NCBI RefSeq assembly: GCF_022606465.1 | Contig: NZ_JALBUF010000004.1 | Span: 183,889-247,888 of the forward strand | Length of the DNA: 64,000 nt | DNA from: Sulfoacidibacillus ferrooxidans | GTDB taxonomy: Bacteria; Bacillota; Bacilli; Alicyclobacillales; SLC66 | Direction: 5' to 3' | Part shown: piece after piece, positions 17,486 to 26,582 of the stretch | How the letters are laid out: every line of letters begins with the position of its first letter | How positions within the stretch are numbered: position 1 is the stretch's first letter | Notes under the pieces: generated by a model | The model's database searches: none | The model's input: the letters and a program-made list of their open reading frames with translations, nothing else | Told to the model about the DNA's origin: nothing | Translations under genes and position numbers: made by a program

Positions 17486-18151
17486 ATGAGCGCATTCTAT
17501 ATTAGGTAAGGGGGAGTAACCGATATAGATGTGGATATAGCCGTTGTTAGTTTTGGCACCTTATTAGTAGTGACAGGATGTGAGATGCGATCTTACGTCA
17601 TCTTTGTTGTAGCACGCTTCGTAGCTGGGCTTGGTTTTGGGTTGCTTTTGCGATTACCACATTTGTTCATCCACGTTTTTTTGTCGTTGCTATGGGTGTG
17701 TGCGACTTGAGTGCCAATGGGTAGCGTATTGATGTTTATCTTTGCGCCGCTTCTGGTAACTGTTACACATATTGATGCACTTGTGTTGTTTCAATCTTTT
17801 GGTATTGCCGTTGCACTAGTCCTGATGATTCTCGTGATTTCACGACATCCAGATACGGAAGCAATAAGTGTACATGTGAGAGATGTGTTTACAGCAATCA
17901 TTAGCTTGTTAAATGCCGTATCCCATGTGTTGTTGCGTGTTTTTGCTACCAGAGTTGGACTGCGCTTATGATTGATGTTGTTGTCAGGATTTCTTGTCAG
18001 TGTCGTGTGGATGTTATTACTCATACATAGTTTAGCTACGGTAGAAGCTGCAAGTTTAGCAGTGGCTATCTTTGGTGGATTGATTCCCACTGGATATTGG
18101 GTTTCTTATGCTCATTCCAGTAGGATTCCTGATGACCTTTGCACGCTATAA
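17486..18151 (+). pseudogene. MFS transporter pseudogene
   Basis: Three-frame reading gives fragments of one major-facilitator protein: VARFVAGLGFG in one frame, FAITTFVHPRFFVVAMGV in the next, then VPMGSVLMFIFAPLLVTV back in the first. A stop at 17708-17710 stands where the helix should continue. Shifts at about 17650 and 17705 and a later stop near 17970 are needed to explain the pieces. Hydrophobic sequence continues to the TAA at about 18151. No intact start remains. The fragments cover less than a usual 12-helix transporter. It lies behind the P450 gene. Confidence 0.75.
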
Positions 18152-18204
18152 CATCACTGTTATCTTTTGCATGAACAAAAGGTGTAGATAGTACGGCAGT
18201 TAGT

Positions 18205-18261
18205 AAACACGCGTTATCCATGGGTCTCCTTTAATGAGAGCAAGGTTAGCGCGTGTTTTTT
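18205..18261 (+). terminator. hairpin with T-tract
   Basis: AACACGCG-TTA-CC (18206-18219) pairs with GGTTAGCGCGTGTT (18244-18257), and T6 follows on the plus strand. It also faces the end of the minus-strand DUF4855 gene and may serve both directions. Confidence 0.65.
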
Positions 18262-18266
18262 GTGAT

Positions 18267-19901
18267 TTATTTTACATCTGTTGGTAAATACGAAGTATAA
18301 GGATAGCCGCCTATCACAAAACGGTACGTATCGCGATAGAGTGCATGAATTGCTGGATCCGTACTGTTGGCAGCATGAATGAGCGTTTGATCGCCAAAGT
18401 AAAATGCATGCACTGTGTCATTTTCAATCTGATCATTATGGAAATAAGTCAGCTCATTGAGATATGCATTGCGTTTATCGGGTGATAATAAGATATCGTG
18501 TCCACCTTCGATTTCTACACCTAGGCCATACTTTTTTGCTAGATTTGAAGCTTCTTGTAGGCGAACAAGTGAGGGATTTGTTAGCTCATAGTAGTTAGGC
18601 TGTAAGAAGGCGGCACTAATACCCATACCCTTCCAATCACTAAAATAGTTGGCATCAAAAAATGGGATCCAGTAAAAGTGTAATCCATCCTGTTCGATAG
18701 TATGGCCTATGTGTTGAACAAGTTCCACATCGCGTGGTTGATCTGCACTCATGGATTCTACATCCCAGTAAAAGCCGACAAGATTTAAATCAGAAAAATT
18801 TGATGCAGACCAGTTTGAAAGAAGTGTCGATATAGCTGATGTCTCAGATTGTAAACGGGAACCTTTTGGTGATATCGATCCGGATGGGGGGAGAGGTAAG
18901 GATAATATGACGTTTGTTTTCATGTAAGGTGTGTGCAGTTTCTTGTCGACTTGACTAGTCGCTTGGTTTAATGCTGCAAGTTGTTCATTTGGCGCAAATA
19001 AGTTGGCAACGTAATGATTCCACCCGGAAGTTGTGGTTACAGATCCATATGGTAAAAAGAGTGCGGAGTTAAAAAAGTGTCCAGCTAGTGTCCCTGTGCG
19101 ATTGATGTACCCAAGCATGGGGACAAACTTTGCTGTAGTCCAACTAGAGTGTACAGGTTGGTTTGGTCCTCCTGAATAAGCGAGAAAAATGTTTGACATG
19201 CCAACGGTGCTTTGACTCCATGGAGAAAGGAAGTGATTTACGACTACGGGTTGTACGAGCGCATCCCGTGGAACAAGAGAAAGGTGTTCGGACTTCGGTA
19301 TTCCTAATGCTGGATTATAGCTAACTTGAAAATTGCGAGCAAAAACCCATACGGCAACAGGGAATGTTACCTTTATGTAGCGTGCAATTTGCGGTTGAAT
19401 ACTGAGATGAACATGAACAACGCCTGAGTTATTTGTTGGAGCAGAAATATTCTTGGTAACTGATTTCCAATCTTTACTATTTTGGGATAAAGAAAAAGTT
19501 ACCTGATCCGGAATATAAATTCCTTCGGATGGATTTGAATCAAATGTCAACGAAATATCCGAAATGGCCTCTTCTGATCCGATGTCGGTGTAGATGGTGC
19601 GCCCCATTTGGCGACAATAGCCTGTCCACGTTGAACTATACTCAGTGATGCCACCTGATGGTCCAGGATGGTTGTTTTGAATGTGTTCAAAATATGGGTC
19701 TACTGGGCCATCCACTTGAACGCTTGTATTTTGAGTGGTTGCTAAATTTTGCAAAGTGGTGGGAATGGTACTGCTAGTCTGCGTACTTGTGCTACTTGTC
19801 GCAGCAGATCCAGTCATGGCAAAGGCAGGGGCTATGGTCATCACTGATCCGAGAATACCTGCCGCCATGGTCATGACGACTTTCATGCGACTGACTTGCA
19901 T
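18267..19901 (-). CDS. secreted DUF4855-domain protein
   Basis: ATG 19901 is chosen because AAGGAG then has an 8-nt spacing; a GTG at 19910 would touch the site. The 544-aa product has a signal peptide (ends near APAFAM). Residues about 60-190 form a beta-sandwich resembling F5/8-type discoidin modules. Residues 200-540 match the DUF4855 pattern: VGFYWDVESMS, then GLHFYWIPFFDANYFSDW, AFLQPNYYELTNPSL and GLGVEIEGG. DUF4855 proteins are exported, found in Firmicutes and Bacteroidetes, and look like a TIM-barrel glycosidase-like fold. The function is not established. The module order suggests carbohydrate binding at the surface. Confidence 0.8.
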   Translation of the reverse strand: MQVSRMKVVMTMAAGILGSVMTIAPAFAMTGSAATSSTSTQTSSTIPTTLQNLATTQNTSVQVDGPVDPYFEHIQNNHPGPSGGITEYSSTWTGYCRQMGRTIYTDIGSEEAISDISLTFDSNPSEGIYIPDQVTFSLSQNSKDWKSVTKNISAPTNNSGVVHVHLSIQPQIARYIKVTFPVAVWVFARNFQVSYNPALGIPKSEHLSLVPRDALVQPVVVNHFLSPWSQSTVGMSNIFLAYSGGPNQPVHSSWTTAKFVPMLGYINRTGTLAGHFFNSALFLPYGSVTTTSGWNHYVANLFAPNEQLAALNQATSQVDKKLHTPYMKTNVILSLPLPPSGSISPKGSRLQSETSAISTLLSNWSASNFSDLNLVGFYWDVESMSADQPRDVELVQHIGHTIEQDGLHFYWIPFFDANYFSDWKGMGISAAFLQPNYYELTNPSLVRLQEASNLAKKYGLGVEIEGGHDILLSPDKRNAYLNELTYFHNDQIENDTVHAFYFGDQTLIHAANSTDPAIHALYRDTYRFVIGGYPYTSYLPTDVK

Positions 19902-20029
19902 ATGATTCACTCCTTATCATCTGAGATCGGATCACAAAGACTACCGATCGGATACTTCTAGTCTGACAAACTAGCAAGCGTGAGTCAAATGACAATTAGA
20001 TGTTGTAAGACATGAGATAAAAACAAGAA

Positions 20030-20079
20030 AGACGGTACAGCATCTTCCACGAAATGTCGTAAAGGATGCTGTACCGTCT
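20030..20079 (-). terminator. terminator of the S53 protease gene
   Basis: AGACGGTACAGCATC (20030-20044) pairs perfectly with 20065-20079. On the minus strand the stem is followed by TTCTTGTTTTTATC. It begins 42 nt past the stop codon. Confidence 0.85.
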
Positions 20080-20120
20080 ATGTGTTTCCAGAACGTTGCG
20101 CGTGCAATTGGTAGTTATAC

Positions 20121-22106
20121 TTATTGGGCGAAAGATGTTGCGAGATCAGCGATATTTGGTACGCCAAGACCACTACCGGGATTGTAAACATTGCCTTTAG
20201 TTCCTGTGTAGTACAGGTTGTCGTTACTTGTACCGGTTGTATCAAGTGGTGTAAATGGCGATTGAGGGCCTGATGCAAATGTGTAGATTTGCCCATTCCA
20301 AAATCCTACGCGCGTGCCAGCGTTTTGATTGATTAGCGCTGTGACACCAGCAAGTTGTGGTGCAACGAAGCTTGTTCCACCATAGACAGACCAATCAGTA
20401 GAGCTACCAAAGAGCGTGCTGCTGTATACAGCGTAACCTGTTTCTGGGTCTGCATCCATAACGAGATCTGGGATGTTGCGCCCTTGACCTGTGCCTGTGA
20501 TCACTTGTGGATCTGGATTAAAGTTCCATGCAGTATCTTGGTCGATCGGTGTTAAGTAAGGCACTGCAGAGAATTGATTGACTCCTTTGACCCCTTGTTG
20601 ATACCACGGTGTTCCAAAGATCGTGCTGTATCCGCCACCACTGCCTGCGATTGTCGACTCAGCAAAACTGGCTTCGCTACTTGCACCAAATTGTTGCCAA
20701 TAAGGCCATAAATAATCCCAACCCCATGTGCGCTGTGTCGGGACATCGATGCTAAAATTTCCGAAGTTCTGAACGCCAGGAAGGGTTGTTCCACCAGCGG
20801 CTGTGATATATGGACTATCTGCTGGTGTGTCAACGGAAAGGTTTGTCGTGCCGATATCACCAGACGCATCGTAGGCTGCTTGATCGCCAGATGCGGCAAA
20901 CATGGAGATGCCTTGACTTGCCCCTTCCATAAAGATCTCATTGAACGCTTGGGCGTAGTTTGGTGACTCTTGGCCCTGTGCGATCGAGTAGTTCACTGCT
21001 GTCTCGCTTTCGCCCCAACTAGTAGAGATGGAGTCTGCTTGGTTTGATGTCACAGCATCGAGGAAGGCATCTGCAAACCCATAGTCTGTGTTAGGTGCTT
21101 GGTAAACGATGATATTAGCCTGTGGTGCGATAGCTCCCGATTGTTCCACGTCAATGGTGGTTTCAACAGACCCATTAGCGGCAGAGACAGGGCCTGCTCC
21201 ACCGTCTACATTCACTAGATTGATGCGATTACCTAAAACGTGTTTAATATTGTTTAGTTTCCAGAATGTGTAGGCATCAGATGGATCGACACTTGCGAGC
21301 GTGACGATGCCGATCGTCTGACCTTGGCCGTAATCCCCCTTGGTATAGAGTGGGTTTACATTGTAATTCGCCGCAAAATCTTGTGGTGTTTGCGATCCAG
21401 CCGGAGGACCAGCCGTACTTGTGGATGGTTTCTGTAATTGCGGCAAAGGTTTTAGGAGTTGAGTTGCAAAGTTTCCGTAGTTTGTTAGTCCAAGTACTGC
21501 TAACACAGGAGATGCTATCTGACTAGGTAGCTGTGGCGCAGCTACTGTACCGTGGAAATTCACGCCTTGAAACATCATGTTTTGTAGTTGTACAGAAAAA
21601 GCTTGATCAAACTGCCCTGCAGTGCCGTTTGCTGTGATATCGAGATTGTCTGGATACACAGAGGTACTGATGCCGTATGACTGTAAGTAACTTGTCAGGG
21701 ATTGAATTACAGATTGTGGTTGACCAAATTGCGTTGCAAACTGAGAGACAGACAAATAATGGCGATATTGAGGACTGCCTGGTGTCACTGATTGTTGGAT
21801 GAACTGTTGTAGTGCAGAAGTATTCGTTGTATGCAAAACAATACTGACTGTCATAGGTGTATCGGCAGGTGTGTCGCCAAACACAGTGGCATTTTGTAAA
21901 ACAGTGGGTCCGACGCCTTGTGGGACAGGGACGGGTCCGCCACCTGGTTGTGTTGGTGCAGGTCCACCTGGTCCACTTGGGGTACCTGGTGGTTGGGCTG
22001 TGCTCGCAAATACTTGTGGGGCAGAAACGATGAGTGGTGTCATGGCCAACATGGTTGCAACACCGATGGTAAACGGCTTCTTACTAAATGAATGTTTTCT
22101 TTTCAT
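20121..22106 (-). CDS. S53 family (kumamolisin-like) serine-carboxyl peptidase
   Basis: ATG 22106 (MKRKHSFSKK) is chosen, because it gives a normal signal peptide ending at VFAS. The frame extends to 22175 without a site. A Gly/Pro-rich spacer leads to a pro-kumamolisin activation domain (about 65-215, with SPQYRHYLSVSQFATQFG). The catalytic domain has the Glu-x3-Asp pair in SVETTIDVEQSGA, SISTSWG near the oxyanion Asp, and the nucleophile in GGTSFVAPQLAG. A calcium-site-like end (GSGLGVPNIADL) closes it. Sedolisins are active at low pH and self-process after export, which suits an acid habitat. A heptamer matching the Spo0A box lies 62 bp upstream of the start. Confidence 0.92.
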   Translation of the reverse strand: MKRKHSFSKKPFTIGVATMLAMTPLIVSAPQVFASTAQPPGTPSGPGGPAPTQPGGGPVPVPQGVGPTVLQNATVFGDTPADTPMTVSIVLHTTNTSALQQFIQQSVTPGSPQYRHYLSVSQFATQFGQPQSVIQSLTSYLQSYGISTSVYPDNLDITANGTAGQFDQAFSVQLQNMMFQGVNFHGTVAAPQLPSQIASPVLAVLGLTNYGNFATQLLKPLPQLQKPSTSTAGPPAGSQTPQDFAANYNVNPLYTKGDYGQGQTIGIVTLASVDPSDAYTFWKLNNIKHVLGNRINLVNVDGGAGPVSAANGSVETTIDVEQSGAIAPQANIIVYQAPNTDYGFADAFLDAVTSNQADSISTSWGESETAVNYSIAQGQESPNYAQAFNEIFMEGASQGISMFAASGDQAAYDASGDIGTTNLSVDTPADSPYITAAGGTTLPGVQNFGNFSIDVPTQRTWGWDYLWPYWQQFGASSEASFAESTIAGSGGGYSTIFGTPWYQQGVKGVNQFSAVPYLTPIDQDTAWNFNPDPQVITGTGQGRNIPDLVMDADPETGYAVYSSTLFGSSTDWSVYGGTSFVAPQLAGVTALINQNAGTRVGFWNGQIYTFASGPQSPFTPLDTTGTSNDNLYYTGTKGNVYNPGSGLGVPNIADLATSFAQ

Positions 22107-22167
22107 TCTGATCCCTACCCCCGTCTTACAATATAGAATTCTACAAAAATATATTCGGAGCAATATA

Positions 22168-22174
22168 TTCGACA
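22168..22174 (-). promoter_or_regulatory. candidate Spo0A box upstream of the S53 protease
   Basis: On the minus strand the sequence reads TTGTCGAATA, which contains TGTCGAA, the Spo0A core TGTCRAA. A 7-mer of this kind occurs by chance about once in 4 kb, so one copy is weak evidence alone. Confidence 0.3.
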
Positions 22175-22334
22175 AGGAGTCAGCGCATTCCTTCTACACT
22201 CATGTATTTTTATTCATATTTTTGCAGGGTCTTAATAGCACGTACATGCAAGTTTGCTTGCAGCATCAGAGTTCCAAGCAAAGGGCATAGCAGAGTCTCA
22301 ATGATCCGCTATCATTATCGTCGTAATAAAATAG

Positions 22335-22374
22335 TTTGTAATCTTTTTAAAACAGTATTGTAATCTAAATGTAA
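22335..22374 (+). promoter_or_regulatory. WalR-type direct-repeat box
   Basis: TGTAAT (22358-22363), five bases, TGTAAT (22369-22374) is an exact fit to the WalR consensus TGTWAH-N5-TGTWAH. A third TGTAAT lies at 22336-22341, exactly 22 bp upstream, so sites are phased at 11 bp. TATGAT at 22382-22387 is a plausible -10. The box overlaps the -35 region of the basic exported protein gene, a position used by activators. Confidence 0.65.
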
Positions 22375-22426
22375 TCTATGATATGATGCTCTCATCAAAT
22401 AAAAGATCAGATGAGGAGTTGCTTAT

Positions 22427-22996
22427 ATGAAAAAATTACAAGTCATTGCAGCATTAGCAGCAGTATGGATGATGAGTGCACCATTATCAGCGTTTGCCGC
22501 ATCATCATCAACTAGTGTCGCGCATGCTACGACTCACCACCAGGTAGCGAAACATGCCACAGCAAAAAGTACGAACAAAGCAAAAAAATCATCTGCACAT
22601 GCGACTGCTAAGAAAACAACGTCAGTTAAGCGTGGAAAAGCATCTCATCATGCTACATCAGTAAAAAAAGTGCATGTTACACATAAAGTAGACAAGCAAA
22701 AAAAGACAGATGTGCATACAAAAGCGGCCCATTTAAAAAGTAAGAAAGCTCAGTCGCAAGGCCGCAAAGTAACACATAAGAAAACTTCACATAAAAAAGT
22801 TGAACTTAAAAAAGTTGAACTTAAAAAAGTAGCACACAAGAAAGTCGAACATAAAAAAGTTTTGCAAAAGAAAGACACCCATACAGTCAGCAAGCATCAT
22901 AAGACGAGTCATGGTATTGCAAAACACTCAGGTAAAAAGGTGAAGCTGACAAAAAAAGCTACGAAGGCAAAAGCGAAACATACTACAAAGAAGTAA
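22427..22996 (+). CDS. Lys/His-rich exported protein
   Basis: GAGGAG precedes ATG. The 189-aa product has a clear signal peptide (LQVIAALAAVWMMSAPLSAFAA). The mature part is almost entirely Lys, His, Ala, Ser, Thr and Val, with short motifs such as KKVELKKVELKKVAHKKVEHKK. It resembles histone H1-like tails in composition but is exported. It should be very basic, unfolded and able to bind anionic wall polymers. A WalR box upstream supports a wall-related job. No known family is recognised. Confidence 0.75.
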   Translation: MKKLQVIAALAAVWMMSAPLSAFAASSSTSVAHATTHHQVAKHATAKSTNKAKKSSAHATAKKTTSVKRGKASHHATSVKKVHVTHKVDKQKKTDVHTKAAHLKSKKAQSQGRKVTHKKTSHKKVELKKVELKKVAHKKVEHKKVLQKKDTHTVSKHHKTSHGIAKHSGKKVKLTKKATKAKAKHTTKK

Positions 22997-23063
22997 GGTA
23001 TGTTTAACGTCAAATGTCAGTACATTATACATCAGCGGTAGTTTATAGATAGGATATATATAT

Positions 23064-23100
23064 AGGAACTCACATGCGATTACGCAGTGAGTCCTTTTTT
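23064..23100 (+). terminator. terminator of the Lys/His-rich protein gene
   Basis: AGGAACTCAC (23064-23073) pairs with GTGAGTCCT (23087-23095), with one bulge, and is followed by a run of T. Confidence 0.8.
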
Positions 23101-23262
23101 GTTCTCGATCATTTTAAATATTAGTTGCGGGTAAGCAAGAATCATATGTTATAGTTGATTTATAGTAAACTATAACACTAATTTATTGATTATTTCGAGT
23201 ATGGCATCACATATTATACAAGCGTTTTTATGTAAAAATATCAGAGGAATAGGCGCACCAAA

Positions 23263-23269
23263 TGTCGAA
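23263..23269 (+). promoter_or_regulatory. candidate Spo0A box upstream of the PAS kinase
   Basis: AATGTCGAAT contains TGTCGAA, 61 bp before the start codon of the orphan histidine kinase. The rest of the gap 23101-23329 is AT-rich and shows nothing else that I can support. Confidence 0.35.
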
Positions 23270-23329
23270 TGTTAGTTCTAATTATGTTTTATAGATTGTA
23301 TCCACCAGGCGAATGAAGGGAAGAATCAT

Positions 23330-25828
23330 ATGTCGTTTCATAGAAATGATTTAGAAGGACAACGAATGCATGCTCGTGGAACGGACATGATCTTCTATCT
23401 TTATTTACTGAACATGGGATTTTTCTTGGCAGTGATTGTCGCCTCGGCGTTACTAGTACATGGGATGCAAGCGCATATTGTTGAGATTGTGGTAAGTGTA
23501 GTGTATGCGGTGATTAATGGCATCTTTTTTTATCTCTTCTCTTCTCAACAACGTCTTACTTCACGCAAACGAGTACCCCTAAGACCAGACTTACAAGCTG
23601 GTGATTCCGTGATGGAAGCGTTATATGAAGGGTATTACGAAGTGGATTTGTCCGGTCGTATAAAGGCGTTTAATACTTCCTTCACAGATATTCTAAATGT
23701 TGACCCTAATCATGCTAAAGGGATGGTCATTACAGAGTTTGTTGATGCAAAGACTGCTTTTCATGTGTTGCGAGTAGCACACCAAGTGTTTCATCGCGAG
23801 TATTCATATAGGGCACTTCCTGTTTCATACCAACGAGATGAGGGAAATATTCTTTCTCTTGAAGTTTCGATCACACTGATTCGAGATAAGCACGGTGAAA
23901 AAATAGGATTTCGCGGCATCGTGCGCAATGTGAGTGAGCGGAAAGAAAGTGAGCGTGCACTGGCAGAAACGGCAGGGCGTCTGCGCGCATTGCTGTGCAC
24001 TATTCCTGATGCCATCGCTTTTAAAAATGAACGTTTAGAATGGCTTGAGGCCAATCAAGCAGCGCTTCAACTATTTCGAATTAGCGGCAGCAACTATCAT
24101 GGAAAATCCAGTCTTGACATGGCCTCATTTGCAGGGGTTGAGTATAGTGTGATCGAAAACTTTCATGAGCTAGATGTTTTAACACAGAACAATGGAACGA
24201 TGATCACGCGTGAAGTCGTCGTGACCGATCAACAGGGTAATGAAAAAATGTATGAAATTCGTAAAATTCCTGTTATGGATGATTATGCAAAAAGTATTGG
24301 TGTGCTTTCGATTGTCCGCGATATTTCTTTGCAACATAATATGCAGCAACAATTATTGGATAGTGAGCGCAGATATCGCTCCTTTATTGATCATTTAAAT
24401 GACGGCGTGGTGTGGATGGATTTGACTGGGAAAGTGGTTGATGCCAACCCTAGTTGCTATGCCATCCTAGGCATTGAGCAAACTCTCGTTGGACATACGA
24501 TGCGTTCTTTTGTCCACGGGAGTGATGTGTCGTCTGTTTTAAACGCGTTTGCGAAGGCTTGTCGTGGAGAGCTACAAGAGGGCATATACCGTGCTTTGCG
24601 CAATGATGGAGAGATACTGGAACTGATCATGCGGTTTTCTCCACAACTGGTTTTAGACCAAATTGTGGGTGTGTTTATTTTATTTCGAGATGTTACGCAA
24701 GAAAGGCGAACCACTCGCCAACTGCAAGATGTATCGCGTAATCAGCGCGTCATTCTACAGTCAGCGGGAGAAGGGATTTTCGGTATTGATTTAGATGGAA
24801 GAATTACATTTTGCAATGCTTCTGCACTCGCGAAAACGATGTACGAAGAGTCTGAAGTGATTGGATTTTTTGCATGTGATGTGTTTTTTCAACCAACGAA
24901 TGGTGAATGCTTGCGGTTCTCACCACCACTGTTGCATTCATTTTTTACGGGAGTTAGAACGAGCGATGAGAGCGAGCGTGTTGAAAATGCACTTTTTTAT
25001 CGCAAAGATGGATCGGCTTTCTATGTGGATTATGTCTTGTCGCTTATGATTGATTATGGGGAAATTGTGGGTGCGGTATGTCTGTTTAGTGATGTGACGG
25101 AGCGTAAACGAGCAGAGCAAGCGCTTATGCAGTCAGAAAAACTAGCGGTGATCGGGCAACTAGCGGCAGGGATAGTCCATGAAATTCGCAATCCACTCAC
25201 GGTGATCAAAGGGTTTCTTACTTATTCACAAGGTGGGAATTTTAAGATGGACTATGTGCCAGTGATGAACAAAGAGATCGATCGTATCGAAGCGATTATT
25301 CAAGAATTTTTAGTGTTATCGAGACCGCAGGCTATGAATTTGCGTTGGTATGATCTTAGTCAAGTGATTTCCGATAGTTTAGTCCCTATGCGCGCGCTCA
25401 CATTACAAAATAATATTACAGTGGTGATGCGTATAGACACTGGTCTGCCTTTGATCCAAGTAGAAGAATTGCAGTTGCGTCAGGCGATTATGAATCTCAT
25501 AAAAAATGCGATAGAATCTATGCCATTAGGTGGGGAAATGAGAATAGAGGCGACTATGCAAGACCATCATCACGTAAAAGTGATGATTGCAGATGAGGGG
25601 TATGGCATTCCGGAACAGCAGTTGATCCATGTAGGTGCACCATTCTATACGACAAAGCCAAGCGGAACAGGACTTGGTGTGACAGTGAGTCAAAAAGTGA
25701 TTGAAATGCATTATGGAACCCTTGAGATTCGAAGTGAGCTTGGGATAGGTACAACCGTTGAAATCACGCTACCCATTGAACACAAGGAGCGATCTGTTCA
25801 TGTATCGATGGGTCACTTGCGCTCGTAA
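23330..25828 (+). CDS. four-PAS sensor histidine kinase, sporulation-kinase type
   Basis: GAAGGGAAG lies upstream of ATG. The 832-aa product has two membrane segments (about 16-40 and 43-65) with almost no loop between them. Four PAS domains follow, starting near 95 (VMEALYEGYYEVDLSGRI), 220, 345 and 470. HisKA carries LAAGIVHEIRNPLTVIKGF with the phospho-acceptor His at about 617. The ATPase domain has the N-box LIKNAIESM, the G1 box DEGYGIPE and the GTGLG loop. The phosphorylation motif is that of KinA-E-type kinases which feed Spo0F. No response regulator is adjacent. A Spo0A-box heptamer upstream agrees with a sporulation link, which remains inferred. Confidence 0.85.
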   Translation: MSFHRNDLEGQRMHARGTDMIFYLYLLNMGFFLAVIVASALLVHGMQAHIVEIVVSVVYAVINGIFFYLFSSQQRLTSRKRVPLRPDLQAGDSVMEALYEGYYEVDLSGRIKAFNTSFTDILNVDPNHAKGMVITEFVDAKTAFHVLRVAHQVFHREYSYRALPVSYQRDEGNILSLEVSITLIRDKHGEKIGFRGIVRNVSERKESERALAETAGRLRALLCTIPDAIAFKNERLEWLEANQAALQLFRISGSNYHGKSSLDMASFAGVEYSVIENFHELDVLTQNNGTMITREVVVTDQQGNEKMYEIRKIPVMDDYAKSIGVLSIVRDISLQHNMQQQLLDSERRYRSFIDHLNDGVVWMDLTGKVVDANPSCYAILGIEQTLVGHTMRSFVHGSDVSSVLNAFAKACRGELQEGIYRALRNDGEILELIMRFSPQLVLDQIVGVFILFRDVTQERRTTRQLQDVSRNQRVILQSAGEGIFGIDLDGRITFCNASALAKTMYEESEVIGFFACDVFFQPTNGECLRFSPPLLHSFFTGVRTSDESERVENALFYRKDGSAFYVDYVLSLMIDYGEIVGAVCLFSDVTERKRAEQALMQSEKLAVIGQLAAGIVHEIRNPLTVIKGFLTYSQGGNFKMDYVPVMNKEIDRIEAIIQEFLVLSRPQAMNLRWYDLSQVISDSLVPMRALTLQNNITVVMRIDTGLPLIQVEELQLRQAIMNLIKNAIESMPLGGEMRIEATMQDHHHVKVMIADEGYGIPEQQLIHVGAPFYTTKPSGTGLGVTVSQKVIEMHYGTLEIRSELGIGTTVEITLPIEHKERSVHVSMGHLRS

Positions 25829-25898
25829 CAAAAATGGTGTTTGCATGTGAAGCGTGACTTGATGTGATCAAATGCTGGGGAGTAAAGGCTATAGAAAA

Positions 25899-25926
25899 AA
25901 GCACCTACTAGTAGGTGCTTAGAATA
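25899..25926 (-). terminator. terminator of cspB
   Basis: AAGCACCTACT pairs with AGTAGGTGCTT (25899-25920). On the minus strand T6 follows, so it ends cold-shock transcripts. It may also stop the convergent kinase transcript. Confidence 0.8.
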
Positions 25927-25950
25927 GATAAAATCGCTTCAGGTTGTACC

Positions 25951-26148
25951 TTATAGCTTACTCACATTAGCAGCTTGCGGTCCCCGTTGTCCTTCAACAA
26001 TGTCAAATTCAACTTGTTGACCTTCTTCGAGCGTGCGATATCCATCTCCGTTGATGGCGGTATAGTGAACAAAAACGTCATTATCACCATCGACACGGAT
26101 GAATCCGTAGCCTTTTTCTCCATTAAACCACTTTACTGTTCCTTGCAT
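25951..26148 (-). CDS. cspB: cold-shock protein (CspB/CspD type)
   Basis: AGGGGG lies ahead of ATG. The 65-aa protein is a complete cold-shock domain with RNP1 (KGYGFIRV) and RNP2 (VFVHYTAI), and the usual length of the family. It binds single-stranded RNA and DNA and melts mRNA structure. The symbol reflects family similarity; which of several csp paralogues this is cannot be told. The 434-bp gap upstream leaves room for a long 5' leader, common in csp genes. Confidence 0.93.
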   Translation of the reverse strand: MQGTVKWFNGEKGYGFIRVDGDNDVFVHYTAINGDGYRTLEEGQQVEFDIVEGQRGPQAANVSKL

Positions 26149-26582
26149 TGCAAAAGCCCCCTACAGAAGTACACTTACGTACTTACATAATGTATTTTCA
26201 TTTCTAACATAGCACTGCCATCTGAAAATGTCAAACGATTTCTACTTTATTGTTAACATGCTAGAAAAGAAGCCATAGAGTACGTTGTATGGTTTGGGTA
26301 TCAACATCTATGCTTATTATGTTGACTATGTGCCCCCATAAGACAGTGAATGATGTCGAAATCTACTAGGAAACTGCGACGCACATTGTCGATAAAATGG
26401 AATGATTGAGGGGAATGAGCATTGTCGCCTTAGTTATTATCAAGTATGATAGGGGTAGAAATGAACAATTTGTCGAAATTTCATGGATGATCGCAAGTGC
26501 ATGGTGAAGGTGTGGATGTCAACTCTGGTAAATGATGCCTCTTGTTGACACGTACTACTTATAGAGAAGTGGGGCTAAGTCA
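26149..26582. other. 434-bp gap with a cluster of Spo0A-box heptamers
   Basis: The gap divides cspB and the stalk-domain gene, which diverge. On the plus strand it contains three perfect TGTCRAA heptamers (26229-26235, 26354-26360, 26471-26477) and a one-mismatch copy (TGTCGAT, 26387-26393). The third is a full TTTGTCGAA. By chance about 0.1 copies would be expected in this length. No ORF is convincing. Confidence 0.5.
26471..26477 (+). promoter_or_regulatory. best Spo0A box of the cluster
   Basis: ATTTGTCGAAATT fits the extended Spo0A consensus TTTGTCRAA fully. It lies 106 bp before the stalk-domain gene start. Confidence 0.45.
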
